From Mycoplana dimorpha (GTDB lineage Bacteria > Pseudomonadota > Alphaproteobacteria > Rhizobiales > Rhizobiaceae): a stretch of 64,000 bases of DNA. A model generated the notes under the pieces. The model searched no databases. It saw only the letters and a program-made list of their open reading frames with translations, and was not told the DNA's origin. This document shows positions 28,457 to 36,606 of the stretch, piece after piece. Location of the stretch: positions 620,001 to 684,000 of the forward strand of contig NZ_PZZZ01000003.1 of the NCBI RefSeq assembly GCF_003046475.1. Direction: 5' to 3'. Numbering within the stretch: position 1 is the stretch's first letter; the number at the start of each line of letters is the position of its first letter. The translations under genes and the position numbers were made by a program.

Positions 28457-31153
28457 CTATTGCAGCTGATGGCCGAACGAACCGCTGTTGACGGTGATGC
28501 CGCGCGCCTCCAGCGCCTGCAGCACCTCCTGGCGCTTGCCGAACAGCGCCACGGTGCCGTTCACCAGCAGCAGCACCTTGTCGACACTGTTGAGAAGGGC
28601 GGGCCTCTGCGTGATGGTGATCATCGTGATCCGCTGCTCCTTGGCGTGCTGAAGGGCCCGCAGCAGCGCCGCGTCGCCGGCCTGGTCGAGGTTGGAGTTC
28701 GGCTCGTCCAGCACGACGAGGCGGGGATCGCCGAACAGGGCGCGGGCCAGCGCGATGCGCTGCTTCTGGCCGCCGGAAAGCGGCGACCCGTCGGCGGCGA
28801 CCACGGTCTCGTAGCCGTGCGGCAGGGTGGCGATCATCTCGTGGACGTCGGCCAGCATCGCCGCCTTGTAGATCTGCTCGTCGGTGGCATCCTCGCGCAT
28901 CCGCGCGATGTTCGCCTTGATCGTTCCCGGGAAGAGCTGAACGTCCTGCGGCAGATAGCCGATATTCTCGCCGAATTGCCGCTGGTCCCAGTTCCTGAGA
29001 TCCATCAGGTCGAGGCGCACATTGCCCGAGGTCGGCAGGATCGAGCCGACCAGCATCTTGCCGAGAGTGGTCTTGCCTGCCCCCGAGTTGCCGATGACGG
29101 CAAGCGAATCGCCCGGTTGCAGGCTGAAGGAAATGCCGTTGAGGACCACCCGCTTGGTGCCGCCCGGCACGTAGAGCAGCCGTTCGACGTCGAGCCGCCC
29201 TTCCGGGCGTGGCAGGTTCAGGCGCTCGAAATTGAGCGGCGAGGCCTTGAGGAGGGCGGTGATGCGGGCATAGGCCGCCAGCGACTGGCTGTACTGGTGC
29301 CAGCCCTCGATGGCGCTATCGATCGGCGCCAGGCCGCGACCGGCGATGATCGACGAGGCGATCACCATCCCGCCGGTCATTTCGCCCTTGATGGCGAGGT
29401 GGGCGCCCCACCCCAGCATCGCCACCTGCGACAGCAGCCGGACGCCCTTCGACAGCGCCGTCATGGCGATGTTGCGATCCTGCGCGATGACCTGGGCGCG
29501 CAGCGACGTCGCCGTATCCCGGCCCCAGATCTGCACCGCTTCCGGGATCATCGCCAGCGCGTTGATCACCTGCGAATTGCGCGACATCGCTTCGAGGTGA
29601 AGGTTGGCCTTGACCTGGGCGGTGTTGGCCTCGGCAAACGAGGTCGCGGTGAGCCGCTGGTTGATGAGGGTGAAGACCAGAAGCAGCAGCGCCGTGGCGA
29701 TCACGATCGATCCGAGATGCGGATGGATCAGGAACACGGCCAGCACGAACAGGGGAGCGAGCGGCGCGTCGAGGAACGACAGCAGCGTCCGCGACAGCAG
29801 GAACGAGCGGACCTGCTGGAGGTCGCCAAGCGTCTGGTATTCCCGGCCGTTGCTGTTGAGCGAGGCGCGTGCCGCGGCACTGAGGATCGGGGCCCCGAGC
29901 TGGGCCGCGACCTCGACCGCCGTCCGCATCAGGATGAAGCGCCGGATGGCGTCGAACGCCGACTGCAGGACGATCGCACCGACGATCACCAGGGTCAGCA
30001 TGATCAGCGTGTCGACCGACCGGCTGGTCAGCACGCGGTCGGAAATCTGGAACAGATAGATCGGAATCGCCAGCACCAGCACGTTGCTGACGAGCGTGAA
30101 GAGCATGACGGCGGCGAGGTTGCGCCGCACCGCGCTGACGCCGGCCTTCAGGCTGGCAGAGAAATCGATCGGACCCAGGCGCTTGTGAAAGGTGCCGCCA
30201 CCGGAACCGGATCCCTTGCCGCCGCCGCTGGAGAACGTCGGGTTGCCGGAGCGGTTCTCTGCCTTGATCGGGCCGGTATCGGCCTCGATCGTCACCAGCC
30301 CCTCGGCCGACTTGGCCACCGTCGGTTCCGGCTTCGCCGGCTTCGGCGTGGCCTCCGAAAGCGGCTTGCTGTCGGCCTTTGGCGCCGCAGCCTCCGCGGC
30401 CGGGTGGGCCTGCGCCTGCGGGCGCGGCATGCCGGCTGGGGGCGAACCGGCGTCGAAGCGCAGCACGGTGGGTTGATCGAGGCCGAAGCTCAGGCGGGTG
30501 CCGCCGGCAGCAGGCCGATCGGCGGGGCGCGGTGCGGTCCGTGTCATGTCCGGCGCGACCGCATCCGCCTGCTTCGGCGGCGGGGGCGATGCCTGCCCGT
30601 TGCCCGGCCGAGGTTCGGCGGCGGCCTGCCCACCCTGCAGCAGCTGCGGTGTGGCGGCCGGGGGCGGGTCGGGCTGCCGTCGCACGACGCCCGGCCCTTC
30701 CGCTGTAATCCGCTCGTCCGACCGGCGCAGAAACGGCACCTCGGCAGCGCGGTCCCTGGTCCCGGCAAGGCCTGGCTCAGCCTCGCTCGAAGCGCCTTGC
30801 GGCTCTACGGGGGCAGGGGGGGCGGCTTCGGCGGCCGGAGCGACGCCTGGCACGGGGGCCGGCGGGGGGGCCGCAACCGGCCCGCCACCAGGCCGGGGGT
30901 TGACAGTCGCGGCCGGCGAAGTCCCGATGGGCCGCGCCGCGCCGGGCGCGCCATCCGCAGTCGCGCTCGGCCCGGCCTTGTGTGCCGCCGAACCGGAATC
31001 GTCGAGGGCGACGTTGATGAACGCCGTCACCGCCTGCTCGAACCGTTCGTACGCCCGGTCGAGCTCCGGTGCCGGCTCCTGGCGTTTAGCGGCATATTCC
31101 ACTTGCGCAGACGCATTCATGGCGTCTGGGCTTCTCTTGCGATTGTCGGACAT
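28457..31153 (-). CDS. Type I secretion ABC exporter (PrtD-like) with long N-terminal extension
   Basis: 898 aa, about 300 longer than typical PrtD exporters. Residues 1-325 are Pro/Ala/Gly-rich low complexity with a short helical start (LDRAYERFEQAVTAFINVAL). The transmembrane domain begins near 345 (AVRRNLAAVMLFTLVSNVLVLAIPIYLFQISDRVL), typical of PrtD. ATPase motifs: Walker A GNSGAGKTT (688-696), signature LSGGQKQR (792-799), Walker B LVVLDEP, PrtD-type D-loop NSNLD. The H-loop is ITQRPALL with Gln849 where exporters normally have His. GAGGGGG ribosome site upstream; start 9 bases after the 670-aa gene. Confidence 0.92.
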   Translation of the reverse strand: MSDNRKRSPDAMNASAQVEYAAKRQEPAPELDRAYERFEQAVTAFINVALDDSGSAAHKAGPSATADGAPGAARPIGTSPAATVNPRPGGGPVAAPPPAPVPGVAPAAEAAPPAPVEPQGASSEAEPGLAGTRDRAAEVPFLRRSDERITAEGPGVVRRQPDPPPAATPQLLQGGQAAAEPRPGNGQASPPPPKQADAVAPDMTRTAPRPADRPAAGGTRLSFGLDQPTVLRFDAGSPPAGMPRPQAQAHPAAEAAAPKADSKPLSEATPKPAKPEPTVAKSAEGLVTIEADTGPIKAENRSGNPTFSSGGGKGSGSGGGTFHKRLGPIDFSASLKAGVSAVRRNLAAVMLFTLVSNVLVLAIPIYLFQISDRVLTSRSVDTLIMLTLVIVGAIVLQSAFDAIRRFILMRTAVEVAAQLGAPILSAAARASLNSNGREYQTLGDLQQVRSFLLSRTLLSFLDAPLAPLFVLAVFLIHPHLGSIVIATALLLLVFTLINQRLTATSFAEANTAQVKANLHLEAMSRNSQVINALAMIPEAVQIWGRDTATSLRAQVIAQDRNIAMTALSKGVRLLSQVAMLGWGAHLAIKGEMTGGMVIASSIIAGRGLAPIDSAIEGWHQYSQSLAAYARITALLKASPLNFERLNLPRPEGRLDVERLLYVPGGTKRVVLNGISFSLQPGDSLAVIGNSGAGKTTLGKMLVGSILPTSGNVRLDLMDLRNWDQRQFGENIGYLPQDVQLFPGTIKANIARMREDATDEQIYKAAMLADVHEMIATLPHGYETVVAADGSPLSGGQKQRIALARALFGDPRLVVLDEPNSNLDQAGDAALLRALQHAKEQRITMITITQRPALLNSVDKVLLLVNGTVALFGKRQEVLQALEARGITVNSGSFGHQLQ

Positions 31154-31162
31154 GAATCCCCC

Positions 31163-33175
31163 TCAGTGGCCGAGCATGTGCTGCAGCCCGTCATCCGTCG
31201 GTGCGTCGTGCGCGGAAGGAACGTAGACGGCGGTGGCTGCCTCGCCGGGTGAGTCGAGCATCGAGCTGTCCAGGAACAGGACGGCCTCGCTGACCAGTGC
31301 ATCCGGGTTCTGGGCGCCCAGGTGGTCGGGCTGGCTGGAAATCAGCTCGGCCTGGATCAGCGTTTCCTGCGAATATTTCTGGCCGCCGACATAGGTTTTC
31401 CCGAAGGAATCCAGGTCGTAGATGGCTGCGTTGTTGATCAGCGCATTGTTTCCGGTGGAAAGGGTCCAATCCGCATCCAGATGCGGCTTCAGCGCATCCA
31501 TCGCCAGGGCGATCTGGTCGCTGTCGCCGAGAATGCTCGTCTGCTTGATATATTGTAGGCTGAGCAGGTCACCGCTGATGTAGAGCACCCGCAATCCCTG
31601 CAGCCCGGCAAAGGCCTCGTCCGTCAGCACCCCCTTCGACAGGCTGTCGCCGCCGTCTGCGAAGCTTCTGGCAGCCTTCAGATAGGCATCGGGCAGCGCG
31701 GCGAACCGATCGGCGCCGCCGATATCGGTGATGTGCGCCTCGTTCCAGAGCAGGTTGCCCGAGGTGGACACCGAGCCGCTTCCGCTGGTCTGGAAGCCGG
31801 GCAGGGCGCCGACGACATCGTTGTCGAACAGGACATTGACCTGATGGATGATGTTGGCGTCATACACCGATCCGCCGACGATGATGAGATCGTAGGAGAA
31901 GCCGAGCTCGAAGATCGACACCTGATTGACGCCGAGGTTGCCGCCGGCAATGACGCTGGTGGTCGCCCCTGACGAGGACAGTATGCCGACGTCGTTGTCG
32001 CTCTGGAAAATGAACTGCTCGATCCAGTTCATCATCACCAGGTCGCCGTCGATCCGGGTGACGGCCCAGAACTGCGGAAAGCCGGCATCCTTCACGTCTG
32101 CAGCGTCGTTGCTCGAAATGTCCTGCCGGTCGAAGCCGGCAATGTTGAGCACCTGGTTGACCGCGGCGTCGCTGCTCCAGTCGCAAAGGCCGGCGCTGAC
32201 GCTGTCGGTGTCCCAGACCGCATTGATCTGGACGATCGCGTTGATTTCGTAGTGGTCGCCGACCACGGCGGTCACCTTGGCGGCGGTCCAGAAATTCTTC
32301 AGGATGGCTTCGTTGACCAGCGTGTTCCCGCCGGCGGTGAGCGTCACCGAGGCCTCGACGATGATCGAGCCGTCCTCGCCGATGACCGCGTTGCCGGTCT
32401 TGCCGACCTCGGATCCCGGCTCCTTCTGCTCCTTGCCCTCGAACTTGTAGTAGTCCTCGAGGCTGGGGGCTTCGTCGACGCGTTCGCCGTTGACGTAGAT
32501 GCCGTCAAGCCGCTCGGCCTGGTGCACCGACACATGAAAGCTGCCGGCCGGATCGGCGGTGAAACCGTCGAGCGCCTCGCCGGCGGTCTTGATCACCTTG
32601 ATGATCTCGGCGCTCGATCCCGGCTTTCCGAGATTGCCGATCGGCGACAGCGAATAGGCGTCCTTTGCCGCTGCGAGCAGCGCCGTGTTGTCGATCGCCG
32701 CCGGCGCAAACTTCAGCCCGTGGCCGCCGACCCCGAAATAGTCGTCGTCGGACAGAAAGATGGTCTGGTTGGCGTAGGTCACCACCGAGCCGGGCGGTTC
32801 GAGTTCCGGCGGTTCGAACCTCGTGACCGAGACGCTGACCGAATCCGGCATTCTCCACTGAAAGCCCGTAGGTAGCTCGAAGGCCTTCATGTCCATCGGC
32901 GAGAACGACAGCTTGAAGGTCGGGAAGTGCCACGGACTTCCATGATGCATGTCCGGCGCCGGCGACCTGTAGGGCACTTCCGGATCGAAGCCGAGGAGTT
33001 CGTGGGCCGCTTCAAAGGGGGCGTTGCCGAGCGGCGACACCTCCGGATCCGAAAACTGCGCCTTGCGGGCCATGAAATCTTGATAGGCCTCGCGAAGGAT
33101 GGCGTGCTCGGCCGTCAGGTGAAGCGTACCGATGAAATGGGCGATTTCTTCCGTGATTCTGTCCATTACCGTCAT
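31163..33175 (-). CDS. Repeat protein encoded with a type I secretion system (candidate substrate)
   Basis: 670 aa, no signal peptide. Residues 1-60 are helical; 90-280 a mixed domain. From about 280 to the end two short motifs alternate. Motif A (GGNxLxNEAxI-like): 281, 334, 410, 471, 573, 622. Motif B (VxGDxYxxNxIxQxNxxxDxDxV-like): 303, 374, 432, 532, 595. No RTX GGxGxD repeats. Family function unknown; similar genes are called type I secretion proteins because of their position. A cargo or a surface-organising protein are both possible. Nine bases before the exporter, 122 after the Gly-rich gene. Confidence 0.75.
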   Translation of the reverse strand: MTVMDRITEEIAHFIGTLHLTAEHAILREAYQDFMARKAQFSDPEVSPLGNAPFEAAHELLGFDPEVPYRSPAPDMHHGSPWHFPTFKLSFSPMDMKAFELPTGFQWRMPDSVSVSVTRFEPPELEPPGSVVTYANQTIFLSDDDYFGVGGHGLKFAPAAIDNTALLAAAKDAYSLSPIGNLGKPGSSAEIIKVIKTAGEALDGFTADPAGSFHVSVHQAERLDGIYVNGERVDEAPSLEDYYKFEGKEQKEPGSEVGKTGNAVIGEDGSIIVEASVTLTAGGNTLVNEAILKNFWTAAKVTAVVGDHYEINAIVQINAVWDTDSVSAGLCDWSSDAAVNQVLNIAGFDRQDISSNDAADVKDAGFPQFWAVTRIDGDLVMMNWIEQFIFQSDNDVGILSSSGATTSVIAGGNLGVNQVSIFELGFSYDLIIVGGSVYDANIIHQVNVLFDNDVVGALPGFQTSGSGSVSTSGNLLWNEAHITDIGGADRFAALPDAYLKAARSFADGGDSLSKGVLTDEAFAGLQGLRVLYISGDLLSLQYIKQTSILGDSDQIALAMDALKPHLDADWTLSTGNNALINNAAIYDLDSFGKTYVGGQKYSQETLIQAELISSQPDHLGAQNPDALVSEAVLFLDSSMLDSPGEAATAVYVPSAHDAPTDDGLQHMLGH

Positions 33176-33297
33176 GATCCCACCCGCTGTCGACGCTTGC
33201 TCCTATCGGAGCGCTGAACATCGAGGGAACTGCGCGGTCAGGCCGCGCAGTTCGAGACTGCGTGGCTTCGCCGGAAAGGCGGAGCCACGGGAGGGCA

Positions 33298-34989
33298 TCA
33301 TGCGTCGTCGTCTTCGCCGACAACCGTGCTGGTGAGGTTGCCGCCCACCACGGTCATGTCGATCGCGTTCTGCTGCAGGTTCGCACCCATGACGATGTCC
33401 TGGTTGAACGCGCTGATGTGGTTGGAAGCATTGGCCGAAGCGGTGCTCGTGCCGGTGACATAGCCGTCGTCACCGTTGTTCGAGCCCCAGATGCCGCCGT
33501 TGCCGGCGCCACCGTAGCCGGTCGTCGCCGTGCCGCCGGCAGCCCCGGCTCCGCCGGCCCCGCCCCAGGCGTCGCCGCCATAGCCGTCGCCGCCGAAGCC
33601 ATCGGCCCAGGCGCCGCTCAGGGCATGGCCGCCTTCGCCGTTGGCCCAGGCATTGCCACCATAGGCATCGCCACTCGTGGCGCTGCCGCTGGTCGCGGCC
33701 CCACCGGTGCCGTTGCCCCCGGCCGCACCGTCGCCGCCGAAGCCGGCACCGATGCCTGCGCCATAACCGGCACCGAGACCTGCACCAATGGCCTCGCCGC
33801 CCTCGCCGCCGTCACCGGCATCCGTGGCGTCGCCGCCGCGGCCACCGTTGCCGCCGGCCCCGGCTGCCCCGCCGTTCCCACCGGCCCCGCCGGCACCACC
33901 GGCCCCACCGTTGGACGAATCCCAGATGTTGCCGCCTTCGCTTTCGACGAAGACCGGGTCGATCAGGCCGAGAGCGACACCGACTGCGGTTCCGCCGTCG
34001 CCGGCCGTCGAAGCACCGCCGCCGCCGCCGCCACCACCGCCGCCACCGCCGGCGCCGTCAGCATCGCCGCCGTTGCCGCCTTCTTCACCGTCGCCGGCCC
34101 GGTTGTTGCCGCCGTCGCCGCCGCCCCCGGCAAATGCCAGGCCGGCACCGAGCCCGAGGCCGAGGCCGAGGCCGACGCCGAGTGCGTCACCGCCGCGGCC
34201 GCCGTCGCCACCCTCGCCCTCGCCACCTTCGGCCTCGCCGCTTTCGGCTTCGCTTTCGGCGTCGCCGCCGTCGGCGTTACCGCCCTCGCCCCTGCCGCCG
34301 GCAGCCAGGCTTGCGGCGATCCCGCCGGCACCGTCACCGCCGACGCCGATGCCACCGAGCGCGAAGCCGCCGTGTCCGCCGTCACCGCCGTTGGCATAGG
34401 CATTGCCGCCGTCGCCGCCCTCGCCGCCGCCGACGATGCCGTCACCCGACCTGGCATAGCCGCCGTCGGCGTTCTGTTCGAACTTGGCATAGCCGTCGTT
34501 CACGACCTTGGCTTCCTCGAGCCGGTCGTTGTCCTGGATGTTGGCGACCTGGTTGAAGACGTTCGCGACGTCATTGCCCTGGCCGGTGAGGGCTTCGTTC
34601 AGCAGGTTGTCGAAGCTGATGTTGAACATCCCGTCGATCGAGCTGCGGTCCATGTCGATGTCGGCGAAGTCGTTGTCTTCGGCCTCGAGCTCCGACAGGT
34701 CGACGGTGACGTCGACGGTCGTCGTGTTGGTGTTAGTGTTGTGGTTGCCGTTCAGGTTGAGGTTGCCGTTGCCATTGAGGTTGCCGTTGCCGTTCCAGTT
34801 CTCACTGGACTGGTGCTGGGCCTGGGCCTGCCCTTGCCCCTGAGCCTGCCCCTGAGCCTGCCCCTGAGCCTGGAGTTCGGCCTGGAGCTGCGCCTGGAGC
34901 TCGCTCTGCTGCTGCTGTTCCTGCTGGCGCTGCTGTTCCTGTTGCTCCTGGGACGAGTCGTCCTTGTAGGGTCTGTCGTTGCGCGACAT
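33298..34989 (-). CDS. Gln/Asn-rich then Gly-rich low-complexity protein (candidate secreted matrix protein)
   Basis: 563 aa. Residues 14-60 are Gln-rich (QEQQEQQRQQEQ, then AQGQ repeats), 64-90 Asn/Gly-rich (NGNGNLN repeats), 91-172 mixed and acidic, about 173-515 dominated by Gly with GGxGGxGG patterns, small residues and regular Asp/Asn. The last 42 residues (SNHISAFNQDIVMGANLQQN and so on, ending VVGEDDDA) resemble motif B plus GGN of the adjacent 670-aa protein. No signal peptide and no RTX repeats. An AAGGA site precedes the ATG. First gene of the secretion operon. The opposite strand is also open, but this strand has the start context and operon fit. Confidence 0.75.
   Translation of the reverse strand: MSRNDRPYKDDSSQEQQEQQRQQEQQQQSELQAQLQAELQAQGQAQGQAQGQGQAQAQHQSSENWNGNGNLNGNGNLNLNGNHNTNTNTTTVDVTVDLSELEAEDNDFADIDMDRSSIDGMFNISFDNLLNEALTGQGNDVANVFNQVANIQDNDRLEEAKVVNDGYAKFEQNADGGYARSGDGIVGGGEGGDGGNAYANGGDGGHGGFALGGIGVGGDGAGGIAASLAAGGRGEGGNADGGDAESEAESGEAEGGEGEGGDGGRGGDALGVGLGLGLGLGAGLAFAGGGGDGGNNRAGDGEEGGNGGDADGAGGGGGGGGGGGGASTAGDGGTAVGVALGLIDPVFVESEGGNIWDSSNGGAGGAGGAGGNGGAAGAGGNGGRGGDATDAGDGGEGGEAIGAGLGAGYGAGIGAGFGGDGAAGGNGTGGAATSGSATSGDAYGGNAWANGEGGHALSGAWADGFGGDGYGGDAWGGAGGAGAAGGTATTGYGGAGNGGIWGSNNGDDGYVTGTSTASANASNHISAFNQDIVMGANLQQNAIDMTVVGGNLTSTVVGEDDDA
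34829..34872. repeat. 12-base tandem repeat inside the Gly-rich gene
   Basis: Unit tgagcctgcccc on the plus strand, two perfect copies (34841-34864) flanked by an imperfect and a partial copy. On the coding strand it specifies AQGQ repeats, so copy number changes would alter protein length in frame. Confidence 0.7.
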
Positions 34990-35619
34990 AGCTGCGTCCT
35001 TTGTCGTTGGACCGCTACGGCTTGACGCTATTCATCTCTTAAGCGTCTTCGCCGTGCCGTTGGTTGAACATGAATGCATGCAACTGGCTTGTGCCGGGCG
35101 CCGTCACACGAGGCGTCCTCGCCTCTGGCCTTGCGGTCTGGCTGCCAAATCCTCCCGTCCGAACACGGGATGGAATGGCAGGAGCTTGAAACGCCGTCGT
35201 CGAACCCGAGGCGCATGCGCCTTCCGACCGCATGCCGGAGCCCTGCTCAAGCCAGACGGCAGTTTGAAATGAGGCCGGCGGCGTTTTAAGCTGACAATTG
35301 GAGCTAGACCATGCGCCCGGTCTGCGCCTATCGGTTGTTTTCTGCGAAATCGACCTACCGCCAACGATCTAGATCTTGCGGAGAAAAGATTGATCAGACG
35401 CAGGGTTTCGAACGGCCTGCCGCAGGTACAGGAACGATCCGGACGCGATAATTCTTTATTTCATCGATTAATATAGTTTTATTTTTAGATGTTCCTTGCG
35501 GGTTCGGCGCCATTTCTTGGGTCCCGCGCCCGGAGTATGCTTTCCTGCATCAGCCTACGCCGTTGCGTAGGAGATATCTGCGTTCGACCGATGAATCCTA
35601 AGCAGCGGAGTCAAGTGAA
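34990..35619. promoter_or_regulatory. 630-base divergent intergenic region upstream of the secretion operon
   Basis: Separates the minus-strand secretion operon from the plus-strand 160-aa gene. The part at 35440-35500 is distinctly AT-rich (aattctttatttcatcgattaatatagttttattttt), in contrast to the GC-rich surroundings, and is the best candidate for regulatory sequence. No convincing gene or known RNA was found. Several short frames at 35039-35289 overlap each other and look like noise. Confidence 0.5.
35554..35571. promoter_or_regulatory. Perfect 7-bp inverted repeat upstream of the 160-aa gene
   Basis: cctacgc-cgtt-gcgtagg, 49 bases before the ATG at 35620. It could be an operator for a dimeric regulator or a small RNA hairpin in the leader. 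No T-run follows. Confidence 0.45.
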
Positions 35620-36102
35620 ATGCCGCAGTTTCAAGATATACTTCTCCTGATCGGTCAGCTGAACTACACGTGGACGAACACCGAAAGCCTGTTGATCCAC
35701 ATGATCGCCGGCCTGGCCCGGGTCGACAAGGAAACGGCAATCGTCATCTTCCTCACCCTCAACACGACCCGCGCGCGCATCGACCTCGTCGAACGGCTGA
35801 GCAAGATGCACAGGACCCCGGCTGACTGCCGCGCCGATATCCTGGACGCGACGCGGCGCCTCTCGGAGGAGGCGAAGCTGCGCAACAAGTACAACCACTG
35901 CATCTATTCCTTCGACCCCGACAGCGGCCGTGGATTGACGCAGCTGATGCGCATCGTCGACGGCAAGGACGACCTGAGATACGGAAAGGTCGAGGCGCTG
36001 GACGATCAGGAGATGGCGCGCATCCGCGAAAGCATCAAATCGCTCGTCGCGATCAACCACAGGTTCTGGGAGATCGTCGAAGAATACGATTTCCCGAGAT
36101 GA
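35620..36102 (+). CDS. Hypothetical protein with HEPN-like RNKYNH motif
   Basis: 160 aa, mostly alpha-helical. Residues 88-93 read RNKYNH, matching the Rx4H motif (Arg followed by a polar residue) of HEPN RNases, in a helix preceded by a long helix (RRLSEEAKLRNKYNHCIYSF). Homologous-looking proteins in rhizobia have no assigned role. No MNT nucleotidyltransferase antitoxin lies beside it, so a classical HEPN-MNT pair is not evident. ATG with a GGAG site 9 bases upstream. The HEPN assignment is tentative; it rests on one motif and helical content. Confidence 0.65.
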   Translation: MPQFQDILLLIGQLNYTWTNTESLLIHMIAGLARVDKETAIVIFLTLNTTRARIDLVERLSKMHRTPADCRADILDATRRLSEEAKLRNKYNHCIYSFDPDSGRGLTQLMRIVDGKDDLRYGKVEALDDQEMARIRESIKSLVAINHRFWEIVEEYDFPR

Positions 36103-36271
36103 GGGTGAGGTGAAGGGCGCCGGGTTCGTCGCTGAAGGCGCTCGACAGCCGGCGCAGACCAGTTGCAGGGCGCTGTTCCTTTACGCTTGCCTGTTGAACC
36201 GGACTTGAGCTTGCGCGTTCTCAGGAAAGATATGCCCGGTGGAGGGCAGGGATCAACGTCAGGAGGTGTTG

Positions 36272-36535
36272 ATGATATTCAAGGAAGGCACGTTCCACGG
36301 CGAGCTGCCCGAGCATTTCGACGGCCCGCATCCCGCCCTGCTCGAGGCGGCGGTGGCCGACGCCCTGTCGGTGACCGCTACCGTCGATGCATCCGACGTC
36401 GCGGTGACCTGCGAGAACGGCATCGTTTTTCTGACCGGCCGGGTCGGTTCGCCCGAGGAGATCGAGCGCGCGGTCGCGATCGCCCGGTCCGTTCCGGGGG
36501 TGACGGCGGTGGAAGCCCGCTTGTCCGCCGGGTAG
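36272..36535 (+). CDS. BON-domain protein
   Basis: 87 aa. A single BON fold: LLEAAVADALSVTATVDASDVAVTCENGIVFLTGRVGSPEEIERAVAIARSVPGVTAVEARL. BON domains bind phospholipid or ligands and often act in envelope or osmotic stress proteins. No signal peptide, so cytosolic as drawn. An AGGAGG site precedes the ATG at 36272. Seventy-one bases before the acyl-CoA ligase gene on the same strand. Confidence 0.8.
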   Translation: MIFKEGTFHGELPEHFDGPHPALLEAAVADALSVTATVDASDVAVTCENGIVFLTGRVGSPEEIERAVAIARSVPGVTAVEARLSAG

Positions 36536-36606
36536 AAGGCGCCCGGGATTGCCGCCGGCGCGGCAGGGATGATACTGCATTGCAGCGAAAGGGGCTGCGC
36601 CGCATC

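Noticed and set aside
28460-31252. 930-codon plus-strand frame opposite the exporter gene
   Set aside because: No conserved domain, His/Arg/Asp-rich shadow composition, while the minus strand has all ABC exporter motifs.
33262-35025. Open plus-strand frame of 587 codons opposite the Gly-rich gene
   Set aside because: The GC-rich repeats keep both strands open. The minus-strand frame has a proper ribosome site, a sensible composition, fits the operon, and shares motifs with its neighbour. The plus frame is an alanine-rich artefact.
35039-35289. Short overlapping frames upstream of the secretion operon
   Set aside because: Several mutually overlapping frames on both strands without starts in good context.
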